The notes under the pieces were generated by a model, which was not told the DNA's origin, did not search any database, and saw only the letters and a list, made by a program, of their open reading frames with translations. The position numbers and the translations under genes are program-made. A stretch of 64,000 nucleotides of DNA from NCBI GenBank assembly GCA_038961845.1, contig CP152408.1, positions 3,596,001 to 3,660,000 of the forward strand. The letters run 5' to 3'. The stretch comes from Xylophilus sp. GW821-FHT01B05. GTDB lineage: Bacteria > Pseudomonadota > Gammaproteobacteria > Burkholderiales > Burkholderiaceae_C. Of this stretch, positions 17,658 to 25,722 are shown piece after piece; position 1 is the first letter of the stretch; every line of letters begins with the position of its first letter.

Positions 17658-17972
17658 TCAGGGCTTGCCTTCTGGCAGCAGGCAGGCTTCCGCCACCTGC
17701 AAATCGTTGTCGCGGGCGAAATTCATGACGAAATCCCAGGCCATGGCGTCGTAGTCGCGCAGGTCGGGGTGGACCACCACGCACTTCACGCCGTTGAGCG
17801 TGGTCGGGATGCACCAGGGCGAATAGCCCAGATGGCTGCCCGGCACCGGGCCGCCGGGCCGGAAACCGCTCATGACGCCCGCCAAACGCTCTGCCCAATC
17901 GCTGGGCCGGAAGGTGCGGCCGTCGCTGGTGAGGCCCTGGATGAAAATTTCTTTGGCGTTGAAGGCGACCAT
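17658..17972 (-). CDS. DUF3579 domain protein
   Basis: 104-aa cytoplasmic protein. The stretch KEIFIQGLTSDGRTFRPSDW and MAWDFVMNFARDNDLQVAE match my recollection of the DUF3579 family, a short conserved betaproteobacterial protein usually found beside argD/argF. The function is unknown. Start 17972 (MVAFNAKE) is taken at the beginning of the conserved region; the frame is open 51 codons further upstream, but that stretch is Arg/Pro-rich and looks non-coding. It is divergent from argD (243 bp between starts) and upstream of the helicase gene. Confidence 0.8.
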   Translation of the reverse strand: MVAFNAKEIFIQGLTSDGRTFRPSDWAERLAGVMSGFRPGGPVPGSHLGYSPWCIPTTLNGVKCVVVHPDLRDYDAMAWDFVMNFARDNDLQVAEACLLPEGKP

Positions 17973-18125
17973 CGTGGAGGGGCTTCGGTGAAACCTGGGC
18001 GGCAGGCGGAGGGTGCCGCGGAAAGGATGCAGTGCGACAGCGTCACCGCTGCGACATCGGGGTCGTATTCTACGGGCCTGCCCTAGCCCCCCTCCCGCCG
18101 CATTGCTGTGATGCGCAATCGTCAC

Positions 18126-18153
18126 CTGTCAGCCACAGGCGGCCCTCTAAAAT
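18126..18153 (+). promoter_or_regulatory. Candidate sigma-70 promoter of argD-argF
   Basis: CTGTCA (-35) is separated by 16 nt from TAAAAT (-10), ending 61 nt before the argD start. The spacing and hexamers are good for a G+C-rich genome. No ArgR box was recognised. Confidence 0.45.
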
Positions 18154-18214
18154 CGGCTTTCAGCGGCGCGCGCTTCGCTGAATCCCACCATCCCCCTGCT
18201 TCTGAAGGACCCGC

Positions 18215-19417
18215 ATGACCGCCTCGACAGCGCCTACCTCGCCCCACGTGATGAATACCTACGGCCGCCTGCCGATCGCGCTCGATCATGGCGACGGCGT
18301 CTGGGTGTGGGACACCGAGGGCCGACGCTATCTGGATGGCCTGGGCGGCATCGCCGTCAACACGCTGGGCCACAACCATCCCAAGCTGGTGCCGGCGCTG
18401 CAGGAGCAGATCGGCAAGCTGATCCACAGCTCCAACTACTACCACGTGCCCGGCCAGGAAGCCCTGGCCAAGAAGCTGGTCGAGCTGTCGGGCCTGACCA
18501 ATGCTTTTTTCTGCTCGACCGGCCTGGAGGCCAACGAGGCCGCACTCAAGCTGGCGCGCAAGTTCGGCCATGACAAGGGCATCGCCCGCCCGCAGATCGT
18601 GGTCTACGAAGGCGCCTTCCACGGCCGCTCGATCGCCACGCTGTCGGCCACCGGCAACCCCAAGGTGCAAAAGGGCTTTGAGCCGCTGGTGGAAGGCTTC
18701 ATCCGCGTGCCGCTGAACGACATCAACGCACTCAAGGCCGCCACCGAAGGCAACCCCGACGTGGTCGCGGTGTTCTTCGAGACCATCCAGGGCGAAGGCG
18801 GCATCCACCCGATGCGGCTGGAGTACCTGCAGCAGGTGCGCGCGCTGTGCAATGAGCACGACTGGCTGCTGATGATCGACGAGGTGCAGTGCGGCATGGG
18901 CCGCACCGGCAAGTGGTTTGCGCACCAGTGGGCCGGCATCCAGCCAGACGTGATGCCGCTGGCCAAGGGCCTGGGCTCGGGCGTGCCGGTGGGCGCGGTG
19001 GTGACCGGCCCCAAGGCCGCCAACATCTTCCAGCCCGGCAACCACGGCTCCACCTTTGGCGGCAACCCGCTGGCCATGCGTGCCGGTGTGGAAACCATCC
19101 GCATCATGGAAGAAGACGGCCTGCTGGAGAACACCGCCAAGGTCGGCGCCCACCTCAAGGCCGCATTGCAGCGCGAGCTGGGCAGCCTGCCCGGCGTGCG
19201 TGAAGTGCGCGGCCAGGGCCTGATGCTGGGCATTGAGCTGGACCGCCCCTGCGGCGTGATCCTGCAGCGCGCGGCCGATGCCGGCTTGCTGCTGTCGGTC
19301 ACCGCCGACAGCGTGATCCGCCTGGTGCCGCCGCTGATCCTGACCGAGGCCGAAGCCGACCAGATCGTGGCCCTGCTGGCGCCACTGGTGAAGGCCTTCC
19401 TCGCCGAACCGCGCTGA
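18215..19417 (+). CDS. argD: Acetylornithine aminotransferase
   Basis: PLP-dependent class III aminotransferase converting N-acetylglutamate semialdehyde to N-acetylornithine. The 400-aa protein begins MTASTAPTSPHVMNTYGRLP and shows the glycine loop FFCSTGLEANEAALKLARK, the substrate-binding VVYEGAFHGRSIATLSATGN, the Asp of LLMIDEVQCGMGRTG that binds the pyridine nitrogen, and the Schiff-base Lys in MPLAKGLGSGVPVGAVV. It ends 81 nt before argF, in the same direction, so arginine synthesis steps 4 and 6 are paired. A GABA or succinylornithine aminotransferase is a less likely alternative. Confidence 0.93.
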   Translation: MTASTAPTSPHVMNTYGRLPIALDHGDGVWVWDTEGRRYLDGLGGIAVNTLGHNHPKLVPALQEQIGKLIHSSNYYHVPGQEALAKKLVELSGLTNAFFCSTGLEANEAALKLARKFGHDKGIARPQIVVYEGAFHGRSIATLSATGNPKVQKGFEPLVEGFIRVPLNDINALKAATEGNPDVVAVFFETIQGEGGIHPMRLEYLQQVRALCNEHDWLLMIDEVQCGMGRTGKWFAHQWAGIQPDVMPLAKGLGSGVPVGAVVTGPKAANIFQPGNHGSTFGGNPLAMRAGVETIRIMEEDGLLENTAKVGAHLKAALQRELGSLPGVREVRGQGLMLGIELDRPCGVILQRAADAGLLLSVTADSVIRLVPPLILTEAEADQIVALLAPLVKAFLAEPR

Positions 19418-19498
19418 TCCCTCTTGCGCACGCCCGGCGCCGCGGCCCACAGCCGCGGCGTCTTTCGCTTTCCGCCGAATCCAGCTGAACCCGACGCC

Positions 19499-20455
19499 AT
19501 GACCACCGCACCGATCCGCCATTACCTGCAGTTCAATGATTTCACCGCCGACGAATACGCCTGGATCTTCCAGCGCGCGGCGCAGATCAAGCGCAAGTTC
19601 AAGGCCTACGAGAAGTACCACCCGCTGGCCGACCGTACCCTGGCCATGATCTTCGAGAAGGCCTCGACCCGCACCCGCGTGAGCTTCGAGGCCGGCATGT
19701 ACCAGCTCGGCGGCAGCGTGGTGCACCTGACCACCGGCGACAGCCAGCTCGGCCGCGCCGAGCCGATCGAAGACAGCGCCAAGGTCATCAGCCGCATGGT
19801 CGACCTGGTGATGATCCGCACCTACGGCCAGGACAAGATCGAGAGCTTTGCCGCGCATTCGCGTGTGCCGGTGATCAACGGCCTGACCAATGAATTCCAC
19901 CCCTGCCAGATCCTGGCCGACCTGTTCACCTACATCGAGCACCGCGGCCCCACCGACGGCAGCGGCACGCTGACCGATTGCCTCAAGGGCAAGACCGTGG
20001 CCTGGGTGGGCGACGGCAACAACATGGCCAACACCTGGCTGCAGGCCGCCGACATCCTGGGCTTTACGGTGCACGTCAGCACGCCCAGCGGCTACGAGGT
20101 GGACCAGTCCATTGCCGGCGTGCGCTCAGCCTCTAGCTACAAGGTGTTCAAGGACCCGATGCAGGCCTGCGCCGGTGCCGACCTGGTCACCACCGACGTC
20201 TGGACCAGCATGGGCTACGAGGCCGAGAACGAAGAGCGCCGCACGGCCTTCGCCGACTGGTGCGTGGACACCGAGATGATGCGCGCGGCCAAGCCCGACG
20301 CCCTGTTCATGCACTGCCTGCCCGCCCACCGTGGCGAAGAGGTGGAAGCCGACGTGATCGACGGGCCGCAGTCCGTCGTCTGGGACGAGGCGGAAAACAG
20401 GATGCACGTGCAGAAGGCACTCATGGAATTCCTCCTGCTGGGCCGGGTCAGCTGA
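19499..20455 (+). CDS. argF: Ornithine carbamoyltransferase
   Basis: Joins carbamoyl phosphate and ornithine to make citrulline. The 318-aa protein has the carbamoyl-phosphate motif FEKASTRTRVSFEAGMYQL, the HPCQILADLFT motif, VAWVGDGNNMANTWL, the ornithine-binding DVWTSMGYE and the catalytic MHCLPAHRGEEV. The start at ATG 19499 (MTTAPIRHYLQFNDF) is placed at the conserved N-terminus; the upstream in-frame stretch is the argD-argF spacer. A family A repeat begins 7 nt after the TGA stop. Confidence 0.96.
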   Translation: MTTAPIRHYLQFNDFTADEYAWIFQRAAQIKRKFKAYEKYHPLADRTLAMIFEKASTRTRVSFEAGMYQLGGSVVHLTTGDSQLGRAEPIEDSAKVISRMVDLVMIRTYGQDKIESFAAHSRVPVINGLTNEFHPCQILADLFTYIEHRGPTDGSGTLTDCLKGKTVAWVGDGNNMANTWLQAADILGFTVHVSTPSGYEVDQSIAGVRSASSYKVFKDPMQACAGADLVTTDVWTSMGYEAENEERRTAFADWCVDTEMMRAAKPDALFMHCLPAHRGEEVEADVIDGPQSVVWDEAENRMHVQKALMEFLLLGRVS

Positions 20456-20462
20456 AGTGCAC

Positions 20463-20540
20463 CACCCCCAGGCTTCGCGCACCGCGTGCCGCGACCGCCG
20501 TCCCCCTTGCCGGGGGCGCCGCCAGCGGCATTCGAAGCCT
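20463..20540 (+). repeat. Family A gene-end repeat docked to the argF stop (diverged copy)
   Basis: In argF sense: TGA, 7 nt, CACCCCCAGGCTTCGCGC, then the hairpin CCCCCTTGCCGGGGG and a small stem GCCGC/GCGGC. It keeps the order of elements of the other copies but lacks the long outer stem. It lies between argF and the ykgJ-type gene on the same strand. Confidence 0.65.
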
Positions 20541-20572
20541 TTGTCCTGCATGCGCTGCGGGCGGTATCGTCG

Positions 20573-20914
20573 ATGACGGATACGGTGAAGGACGAACCCC
20601 ACCCCTGCCTGCGTTGCGGTGCCTGCTGCGCGAGCTTTCGGGTCGACTTCTCGGTGGAGGAGCTGAACCAGCACGGCGGCCCGGTGCCGGATGGCCTGGC
20701 CGTGGAACTGACCGACACGCTCAGCCGCATGCGCGGCACCGACCACCAGCCGCCGCGTTGCGCCGCACTCACCGGCACCCTTGGGCAGGCGGCGCGCTGC
20801 GGCATCTACGAGTGGCGGCCCTCGCCCTGCCGCGAGTTCGAGGCCGGCAGCGACGCCTGCCAGCTCGCACGGCGCCGGCACGGGCTGCTGCCACTGGCGG
20901 ATGGCCCCTGGTAA
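20573..20914 (+). CDS. YkgJ-type cysteine-cluster protein
   Basis: 113-aa protein of the YkgJ (UPF0153-like) family, thought to bind a metal or Fe-S centre. It has CLRCGACCASF near the N-terminus and a second set of Cys in RCGIYEWRPSPCREFEAGSDAC, the usual spacing. The biochemical role is unknown. The start at MTDTVKDEPHPCLRC (20573) is preferred; the in-frame sequence upstream overlaps the family A repeat and is unlikely to be coding. It follows argF but is separated from it by that repeat, and a family B repeat follows. Confidence 0.8.
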   Translation: MTDTVKDEPHPCLRCGACCASFRVDFSVEELNQHGGPVPDGLAVELTDTLSRMRGTDHQPPRCAALTGTLGQAARCGIYEWRPSPCREFEAGSDACQLARRRHGLLPLADGPW

Positions 20915-20928
20915 GGTTTCGGCATTTT

Positions 20929-20990
20929 TTGCATGAAATATGCCTCTAGCCCAGGCGCAGCCTGGGCTTATAGCTACAAAAAAAGTAGCA
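20929..20990 (+). repeat. Family B gene-end repeat downstream of the ykgJ-type gene
   Basis: In the sense of the ykgJ-type gene: AATATGCC, stem AGCCCAGG, 5-nt loop, CCTGGGCT, TATAGCTAC. It starts about 15 nt past the TAA stop and lies between convergent genes. No U-run follows the stem in this orientation; a small GCTAC/GTAGC stem around an A7 run follows instead. Confidence 0.7.
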
Positions 20991-21000
20991 AACCGTTACG

Positions 21001-22203
21001 TCAGGGCCCGGCATAGAGCCAGGGCATGTCCAGCAGGCGCTCGCCCAGCAAGGCCATGGCAGCGTCGCGGCCCCAGCGCAGCGGGCCGCTGGCATGGAAG
21101 ACCCGGGCGTTGCGGGCCGAGCGGGCCTGCACGCGGGCCACGCGCTGCCAACGGCGCAGCGCATAGCGGCGCAGGCGCAGAGGCACATCCACCGCGTCCA
21201 TGGCCAGCGCCTGACCGATCTCGGCCGCGTCTTCGATCGCCATGCCCGCGCCCTGGGCCAGGTAGGGCAGCATCGGGTGTGCGGCATCGCCGATCAGCGC
21301 AATACGGCCGGCGGCCAGGGTGTCGGGGCCGGCCACCGGCGGCCGGTCACAGAGCTGCCAGCGGCGCCACTGCGGCACGGCCTCGTACAGCGCATGCAGC
21401 GGCCCGCAAGCGCCCTGCAGCGCCGCACGCGGGCCACCGGGCGGCGCGGCCTGGTCCCAGCCGCGCGGATCGGCGCCGGCCTGCCCGGGTTCCTCCACCA
21501 GCACCACGAAGTTAAGCCATTCGCCACCGCGCACCGGGTACTGCACGGCGTGCAGGCCGGGCCCCAGCCAGACGGTGACCTGGGCGCTGCGCAGCGCGGC
21601 CGGCAAGGCCGACTGCTGCAACAAGGCCCGGTAGGCGAAATGCCCGGTCAGGCGCGGCGGCGCATCGCCCGGCAGCCACTGGGCGCGCACGCCGCTCCAC
21701 AGGCCATCAGCGCCCAGCAGCGCGTCGCCTTCCACCTCGATGGCGTGGCCCTCGCGCTCGACGGCCAGCGCCACCGCATCAGCGCGCGGTGTGACGGCGC
21801 CGATGCGCGCGCCCAGGTGCAGCACGGTTTCGCCATGCGCCTGCACGGCCGCCAGCAGCAGGCCATGCAGGTCGGCGCGGTGCAGCGTGGCATAGGGCGC
21901 GCCGTAGCGCCGCAGCGCATCGGCACCCAGCGCCAGGCGCCCCAGCGTGCGCCCGCTGGCGGCGCTGCGCACCTCCAGCCGGTCGGGGAAGGCCGCCAGT
22001 TCGGACAGCGGCTGGCCCAGGTCCCAGCCTTGCAGGATGCGCGTGGCGTTGGGCCCGAGCTGCAGCCCGGCGCCAACGTCGGCAAAAGCCGCGGCACTCT
22101 CGAAGATGCGTGCACGCCAGCCTGCCCGCACGCAGGCCAATGCGGCAGCCAGGCCGCCGATGCCGCCGCCGGCGATGAGCATTTCCTGGCAATAGGCGCT
22201 CAT
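21001..22203 (-). CDS. FAD-dependent aromatic-ring-type monooxygenase
   Basis: 400-aa class A flavoprotein monooxygenase of the salicylate / 3-hydroxybenzoate 6-hydroxylase type. The Rossmann motif is LIAGGGIGGLAAALAC (residues 10-25), the DG motif is GADGLWSGVRAQWLPGD and the GD motif is IALIGDAAHPMLPYLAQGAG; AIEDAAEIGQAL follows. The substrate is not assignable from sequence. The ATG at 22203 lies 10 nt after the stop of the GGDEF-EAL gene and overlaps, as ATGA, a five-codon mini-ORF created by a 14-nt duplication of the start region. An aromatic catabolic role is inferred from family only; no ring-cleavage gene is adjacent. Confidence 0.85.
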   Translation of the reverse strand: MSAYCQEMLIAGGGIGGLAAALACVRAGWRARIFESAAAFADVGAGLQLGPNATRILQGWDLGQPLSELAAFPDRLEVRSAASGRTLGRLALGADALRRYGAPYATLHRADLHGLLLAAVQAHGETVLHLGARIGAVTPRADAVALAVEREGHAIEVEGDALLGADGLWSGVRAQWLPGDAPPRLTGHFAYRALLQQSALPAALRSAQVTVWLGPGLHAVQYPVRGGEWLNFVVLVEEPGQAGADPRGWDQAAPPGGPRAALQGACGPLHALYEAVPQWRRWQLCDRPPVAGPDTLAAGRIALIGDAAHPMLPYLAQGAGMAIEDAAEIGQALAMDAVDVPLRLRRYALRRWQRVARVQARSARNARVFHASGPLRWGRDAAMALLGERLLDMPWLYAGP

Positions 22204-22213
22204 TGGTAGGCGC

Positions 22214-25186
22214 TCATGGCCTCTCCCTCCAGCTGCGCTCCATTTCATCGACCGGCATGGGCCGTGCAAACAGGTAGCCCTGGTAGGCGCGGCAGCCGCT
22301 GCGCATCAGGAAATCGCGCTGCTCGTCGGTTTCCACGCCTTCGGCCACCACGTCCAGGCCCAGGCTTTCGGCCAGCGCGAGGATGGTGCGCACGATGGCC
22401 GCGCCGTTGGCGTCGGCCAGCATGTCGCGCACAAAGGACTGGTCGATCTTGAGCTGGTCCAGCGGCAGCCGCCGCAGGTAGCCGAGTGACGAGAAGCCGG
22501 TGCCAAAGTCGTCCAGCGACAAGCCCATGCCGCGCGCCTTGAGCAGGGCCAGCTTGTCCAGCGTCTCGTCGGTGTCGCGCAGCAGCACGGTTTCGGTCAG
22601 CTCCAGCTTGAGCCGGCGCGGGTCGGCACCGGTGGCGTTGAGCACCGCATCCACCTGCGTCAGGAAATCCGGGTGGCGGAACTGCCGCGCGCTGACGTTG
22701 ACGGCCAGGTACCAGTGGCGCATGACCGCATCGCCCGACCAGGCCACCAGTTGCTCGCAGGCCGCGCGCAACACCCAGCCGCCAAGCGGCAGGATCAGTC
22801 CGTTGTCCTCGGCCAGGCCAATAAAGGCGCCCGGGCCGACCATGCCGCGCACCGGGTGCCGCCAGCGCAGCAGCGCCTCGGCCCCCACCATATGGCCTTG
22901 CATGTCGACCACTGGCTGGTAGTGCAGCAAGAACTGCTGCAAGGCCAAGGCGTCGTGCAGATCGGCCTCCAGGGCGGCGCTGGCATTGAGCGCCTGCTGC
23001 ATGGACGGGTCGAAGAAGCGCTGGGTGTTGCGCCCCTCCTGCTTGGCGTGGCCCACGGCCAGGCCCGCTTGCTGCAGCAGTTCCTCTGCAGGCAAGGCCG
23101 GCTGGCTGAACAGTCGAATGCCGATGCTGGCCGAGCCATAGTGGCGGCGCCCCGCCAGGTCAAAGGGCCGGCTCAGCAGGTCCAGCAGCACCACGGCCAG
23201 TTTCTGCGCCGCCTGTGCCGCCTGTGCGGCGTCGCCACCCAAGGCATCGAGCACCAGCGCGAACTCGTCCCCGCCCACATGCGCCACGACCTGCGAGGCC
23301 GGCACGCCCTCCCGCAGGCGCTGTGCGGCCAGTTGCAGCAACTGCTCGCCCGCCTCATGGCCCAGCACGTCGTTGAGGTTCTTGAAATGGTCGAGGTTGA
23401 CCAGCAGCACGGCCCCATGGCTGCCCGCGGCAGCCGCTACCCAGGCGGCCTCTTCCAGTTGCGGCAACAGGCGGCGGCGATTGGGCAGCGCCGTCAATGC
23501 GTCGTAGAACGCCAGTTGCTCGATCTCGCGCTCGGCGCGCTTGCGCTCGGTGACGTCGCGCGCCACACCGACCACCCCCACCACGGTGCCGGCGGCATCG
23601 CGCAATGGCGCCTTGATGGTTTCGAAAAAAATCGGACTGCCCGCCCCAGGCAAGGCCACCTGGCTTTCAGAACGCAGCGCCTCGCCGGACTCCATCACAT
23701 GGCGGTCCTCCACGCGAGCGTTGTCTGCCAGCGCAGAGATCGGCATGTCGTAGTCGGTCAAGCCCACCACCTGCTGCGGCGTGCGCCCGATAAAGTCGGC
23801 AAACAGCTGGTTGCAAGAGGTGTAGACGCTGTCGCGGTCCTTGGAAAACAGCATGTCTGGAATCGCCGCGAACAGGCTGTGCAGGCGCGACTGTTGATCG
23901 GCCAGCGCCAGCTCGGTCTGCTTCTGCTCGGTGATGTCGATCACGAAGGACAGCACGCCCAGCACACTGCCGTCGCTGCCGCGCTCGGGCACCATGGTGT
24001 TGTGGCGGTAGCGCACATCGCCAGGCGCCAGCTGGACCTGGTTCTCGAAGACCACCGTATCGCCAGCCAGCGCCTGCTGCAACTGCGGCTCCAGGCGCGC
24101 ATAGCGTTCAGGCGGCAGGATATCGGCCAGGCTGCGGCCCAGCATGTCGGCGACCGAGCGGCCATACCAGTGCGCATGGGTTTCGTTGATGAAGCGGATG
24201 CGCAGCGATGCATCAAAGCGGGTGATGCCGCCCGGCAGCCGGCGCAGCACGGCCAGCCACTGGTCATCGGTTTCCAGCGCCCGCAGTGCGGCTTGCCGGC
24301 GCTCGGTGACATCAAGCTGCAGGCCGTCCCAGATGGTGCGTCCCTGGCGATCAGTGCTGCTGGCTGCACTGATCCGCATCCAGCGCAACACGCCGTCTGG
24401 CCGCATGATTCGCACCAAGGCGTCCAGTGCCTGCTGCTGTTGTTGTGCGCTGGTGCAGCGCGCCCGCAAATCGGCCCGGTCCTCGGGCTGCACCTGGGAG
24501 AACCACAGCGACGGATCTCGGTACACGTCAGCCACCCGCAAGCCATTGACGCGCGCTATCGATGGGCTTACGTAGGACACGTGCGGGTGTCCCTGCGCAT
24601 CGACGACAAGCTGAAACACCACGCCATGCGGCAGTTGCGCGCCTATCGGCGGCAGTGCCTCCCGCGCGGGCAGCGCGCGCCCCAGCAACACATAGGCACC
24701 TATGCGCAACACTGCAGCCGCAAGGGCCGCGTAACCCAAGCTCGCACGCCATTCGTACCAGCCGGCCAGCAGCAACAGCGCAGCGGCCAGCCCGGCCGCC
24801 CATGGCCACTGCCGCTGGCGCCATCCGCCCCCACACACAGCACCCACGACGGCGATCTCAGCGATACGGGCAAGTACCCAAAAAGCTTCGGCGGCAGGCC
24901 CCGGCCCTGCCACCTGGGCTGCCGCCGCCAGCAGCGCGCCCGCAGCCACCACCGAGAAGACCGCCACCAGGATGCCAGCCCGCGCCCGGGAGACGGCAAT
25001 CCAGCCCGCAACGCCCGCCGCCAAGGCCTGCAAAAGAAACAGCAGTGCCGGCATCGCGAGTGTGGGGGCGGAGGTGGTCTGTGAAGTCGCTGCGGCCAGC
25101 GCGGGCACACCGGCAAGGGCTGCCATGCCACCGTACAGCCGCGAACCAGCCAACCGCCAGTGACCATGGGCAGGGTTGGGTTTCAT
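22214..25186 (-). CDS. PAS-GGDEF-EAL cyclic-di-GMP signalling protein
   Basis: 990-aa membrane protein. About five hydrophobic segments occupy residues 15-180. Three PAS-like blocks follow, around 185-300, 310-420 and 425-540, ending in LDVTERRQ, VIDITEQKQ and ARDVTERKR. The diguanylate cyclase domain has NLDHFKNLNDVLGHEAG and an intact GGDEF motif near 640. The phosphodiesterase domain has intact EAL (GAEALLRWRHP, about 769), LDDFGTGFSSLGYLRRLPLD and VAEGVET. Both catalytic motifs are conserved, so either activity is possible. Its stop codon overlaps a decoy ATG just before the downstream FAD monooxygenase gene, indicating cotranscription. Confidence 0.93.
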   Translation of the reverse strand: MKPNPAHGHWRLAGSRLYGGMAALAGVPALAAATSQTTSAPTLAMPALLFLLQALAAGVAGWIAVSRARAGILVAVFSVVAAGALLAAAAQVAGPGPAAEAFWVLARIAEIAVVGAVCGGGWRQRQWPWAAGLAAALLLLAGWYEWRASLGYAALAAAVLRIGAYVLLGRALPAREALPPIGAQLPHGVVFQLVVDAQGHPHVSYVSPSIARVNGLRVADVYRDPSLWFSQVQPEDRADLRARCTSAQQQQQALDALVRIMRPDGVLRWMRISAASSTDRQGRTIWDGLQLDVTERRQAALRALETDDQWLAVLRRLPGGITRFDASLRIRFINETHAHWYGRSVADMLGRSLADILPPERYARLEPQLQQALAGDTVVFENQVQLAPGDVRYRHNTMVPERGSDGSVLGVLSFVIDITEQKQTELALADQQSRLHSLFAAIPDMLFSKDRDSVYTSCNQLFADFIGRTPQQVVGLTDYDMPISALADNARVEDRHVMESGEALRSESQVALPGAGSPIFFETIKAPLRDAAGTVVGVVGVARDVTERKRAEREIEQLAFYDALTALPNRRRLLPQLEEAAWVAAAAGSHGAVLLVNLDHFKNLNDVLGHEAGEQLLQLAAQRLREGVPASQVVAHVGGDEFALVLDALGGDAAQAAQAAQKLAVVLLDLLSRPFDLAGRRHYGSASIGIRLFSQPALPAEELLQQAGLAVGHAKQEGRNTQRFFDPSMQQALNASAALEADLHDALALQQFLLHYQPVVDMQGHMVGAEALLRWRHPVRGMVGPGAFIGLAEDNGLILPLGGWVLRAACEQLVAWSGDAVMRHWYLAVNVSARQFRHPDFLTQVDAVLNATGADPRRLKLELTETVLLRDTDETLDKLALLKARGMGLSLDDFGTGFSSLGYLRRLPLDQLKIDQSFVRDMLADANGAAIVRTILALAESLGLDVVAEGVETDEQRDFLMRSGCRAYQGYLFARPMPVDEMERSWRERP

Positions 25187-25285
25187 TCGGTCTAGGGGCG
25201 CAGGTGTGCGATCACGCTGCAGGGAGTATCAACGATAACGGCCAGGCTACAGCCCGCAGATCTGCCGCCTGCCGCCGCCCATCCC

Positions 25286-25576
25286 TCAGCGGCGGCGCAC
25301 GATCCGGACCGGCTCTGCGCCCGGCAGATCGGCGGCCCCGGGCGGGCCGTCCTTTGGCGTAGCACAACTGCCGCAGCTCTCGCAGGAACTGCAGCCCGGC
25401 GCCGCCCCCACCGCCTGCGCCACACGCTCGGCACCCGCCTGCCGAACCCCTAGACGCTGCACATTGGTGGCCAAGCGCAATGCCAGGCGCTGGCGCCAAC
25501 GCGCAGGCATCCAGTACCAAGTGGCGTACAAGGCGGCAATGGCAACGACGACGGCAACGACGATTTCCTGTCCCAT
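25286..25576 (-). CDS. Small Cys-rich single-TM protein downstream of feoB (DUF6587-like)
   Basis: 96-aa protein with one N-terminal membrane segment (EIVVAVVVAIAALYATWYW), a basic stretch and a C-terminal CSSCESCGSC cluster near residues 62-71. It resembles the small proteins that follow feoB in many proteobacteria (annotated DUF6587, or loosely FeoC/FeoP-like); I am only moderately sure of the family name. Four closely spaced Cys suggest metal or Fe-S binding on the cytoplasmic side. It is in the same direction as feoA-feoB but separated from feoB by 146 bp containing a family A repeat. The 99 bp between its stop and the GGDEF-EAL gene show only a GC-rich stem. Confidence 0.7.
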   Translation of the reverse strand: MGQEIVVAVVVAIAALYATWYWMPARWRQRLALRLATNVQRLGVRQAGAERVAQAVGAAPGCSSCESCGSCATPKDGPPGAADLPGAEPVRIVRRR

Positions 25577-25627
25577 GGCTTAGCCCTTTTTATCTGCGTT
25601 CCGGATCACCCGCAACGCACAAAACAA

Positions 25628-25719
25628 AACATCCGCGGAACCAGCTCCGCCGGGCCGCAGGATGTGCCCCCTGCAAGGGGCTTGGCGGAGACACGAAGTG
25701 CGTAGCCTGGGGGTGTGCC
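25628..25719 (-). repeat. Family A gene-end repeat docked to the feoB stop
   Basis: In feoB sense: TGA, 7 nt, CACCCCCAGGCTACGC, hairpin CCCCTTGCAGGGG, then the stem with outer arms ACATCC/GGATGT and middle GCG/CGC; the inner arm has one mismatch (CCAGC against GCCGG). It separates feoB from the small Cys-rich gene. Confidence 0.85.
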
Positions 25720-25722
25720 ATA

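Noticed and set aside
22673..25084. 803-codon plus-strand frame opposite the GGDEF-EAL gene
   Set aside because: Antisense shadow of a clearly multidomain gene.
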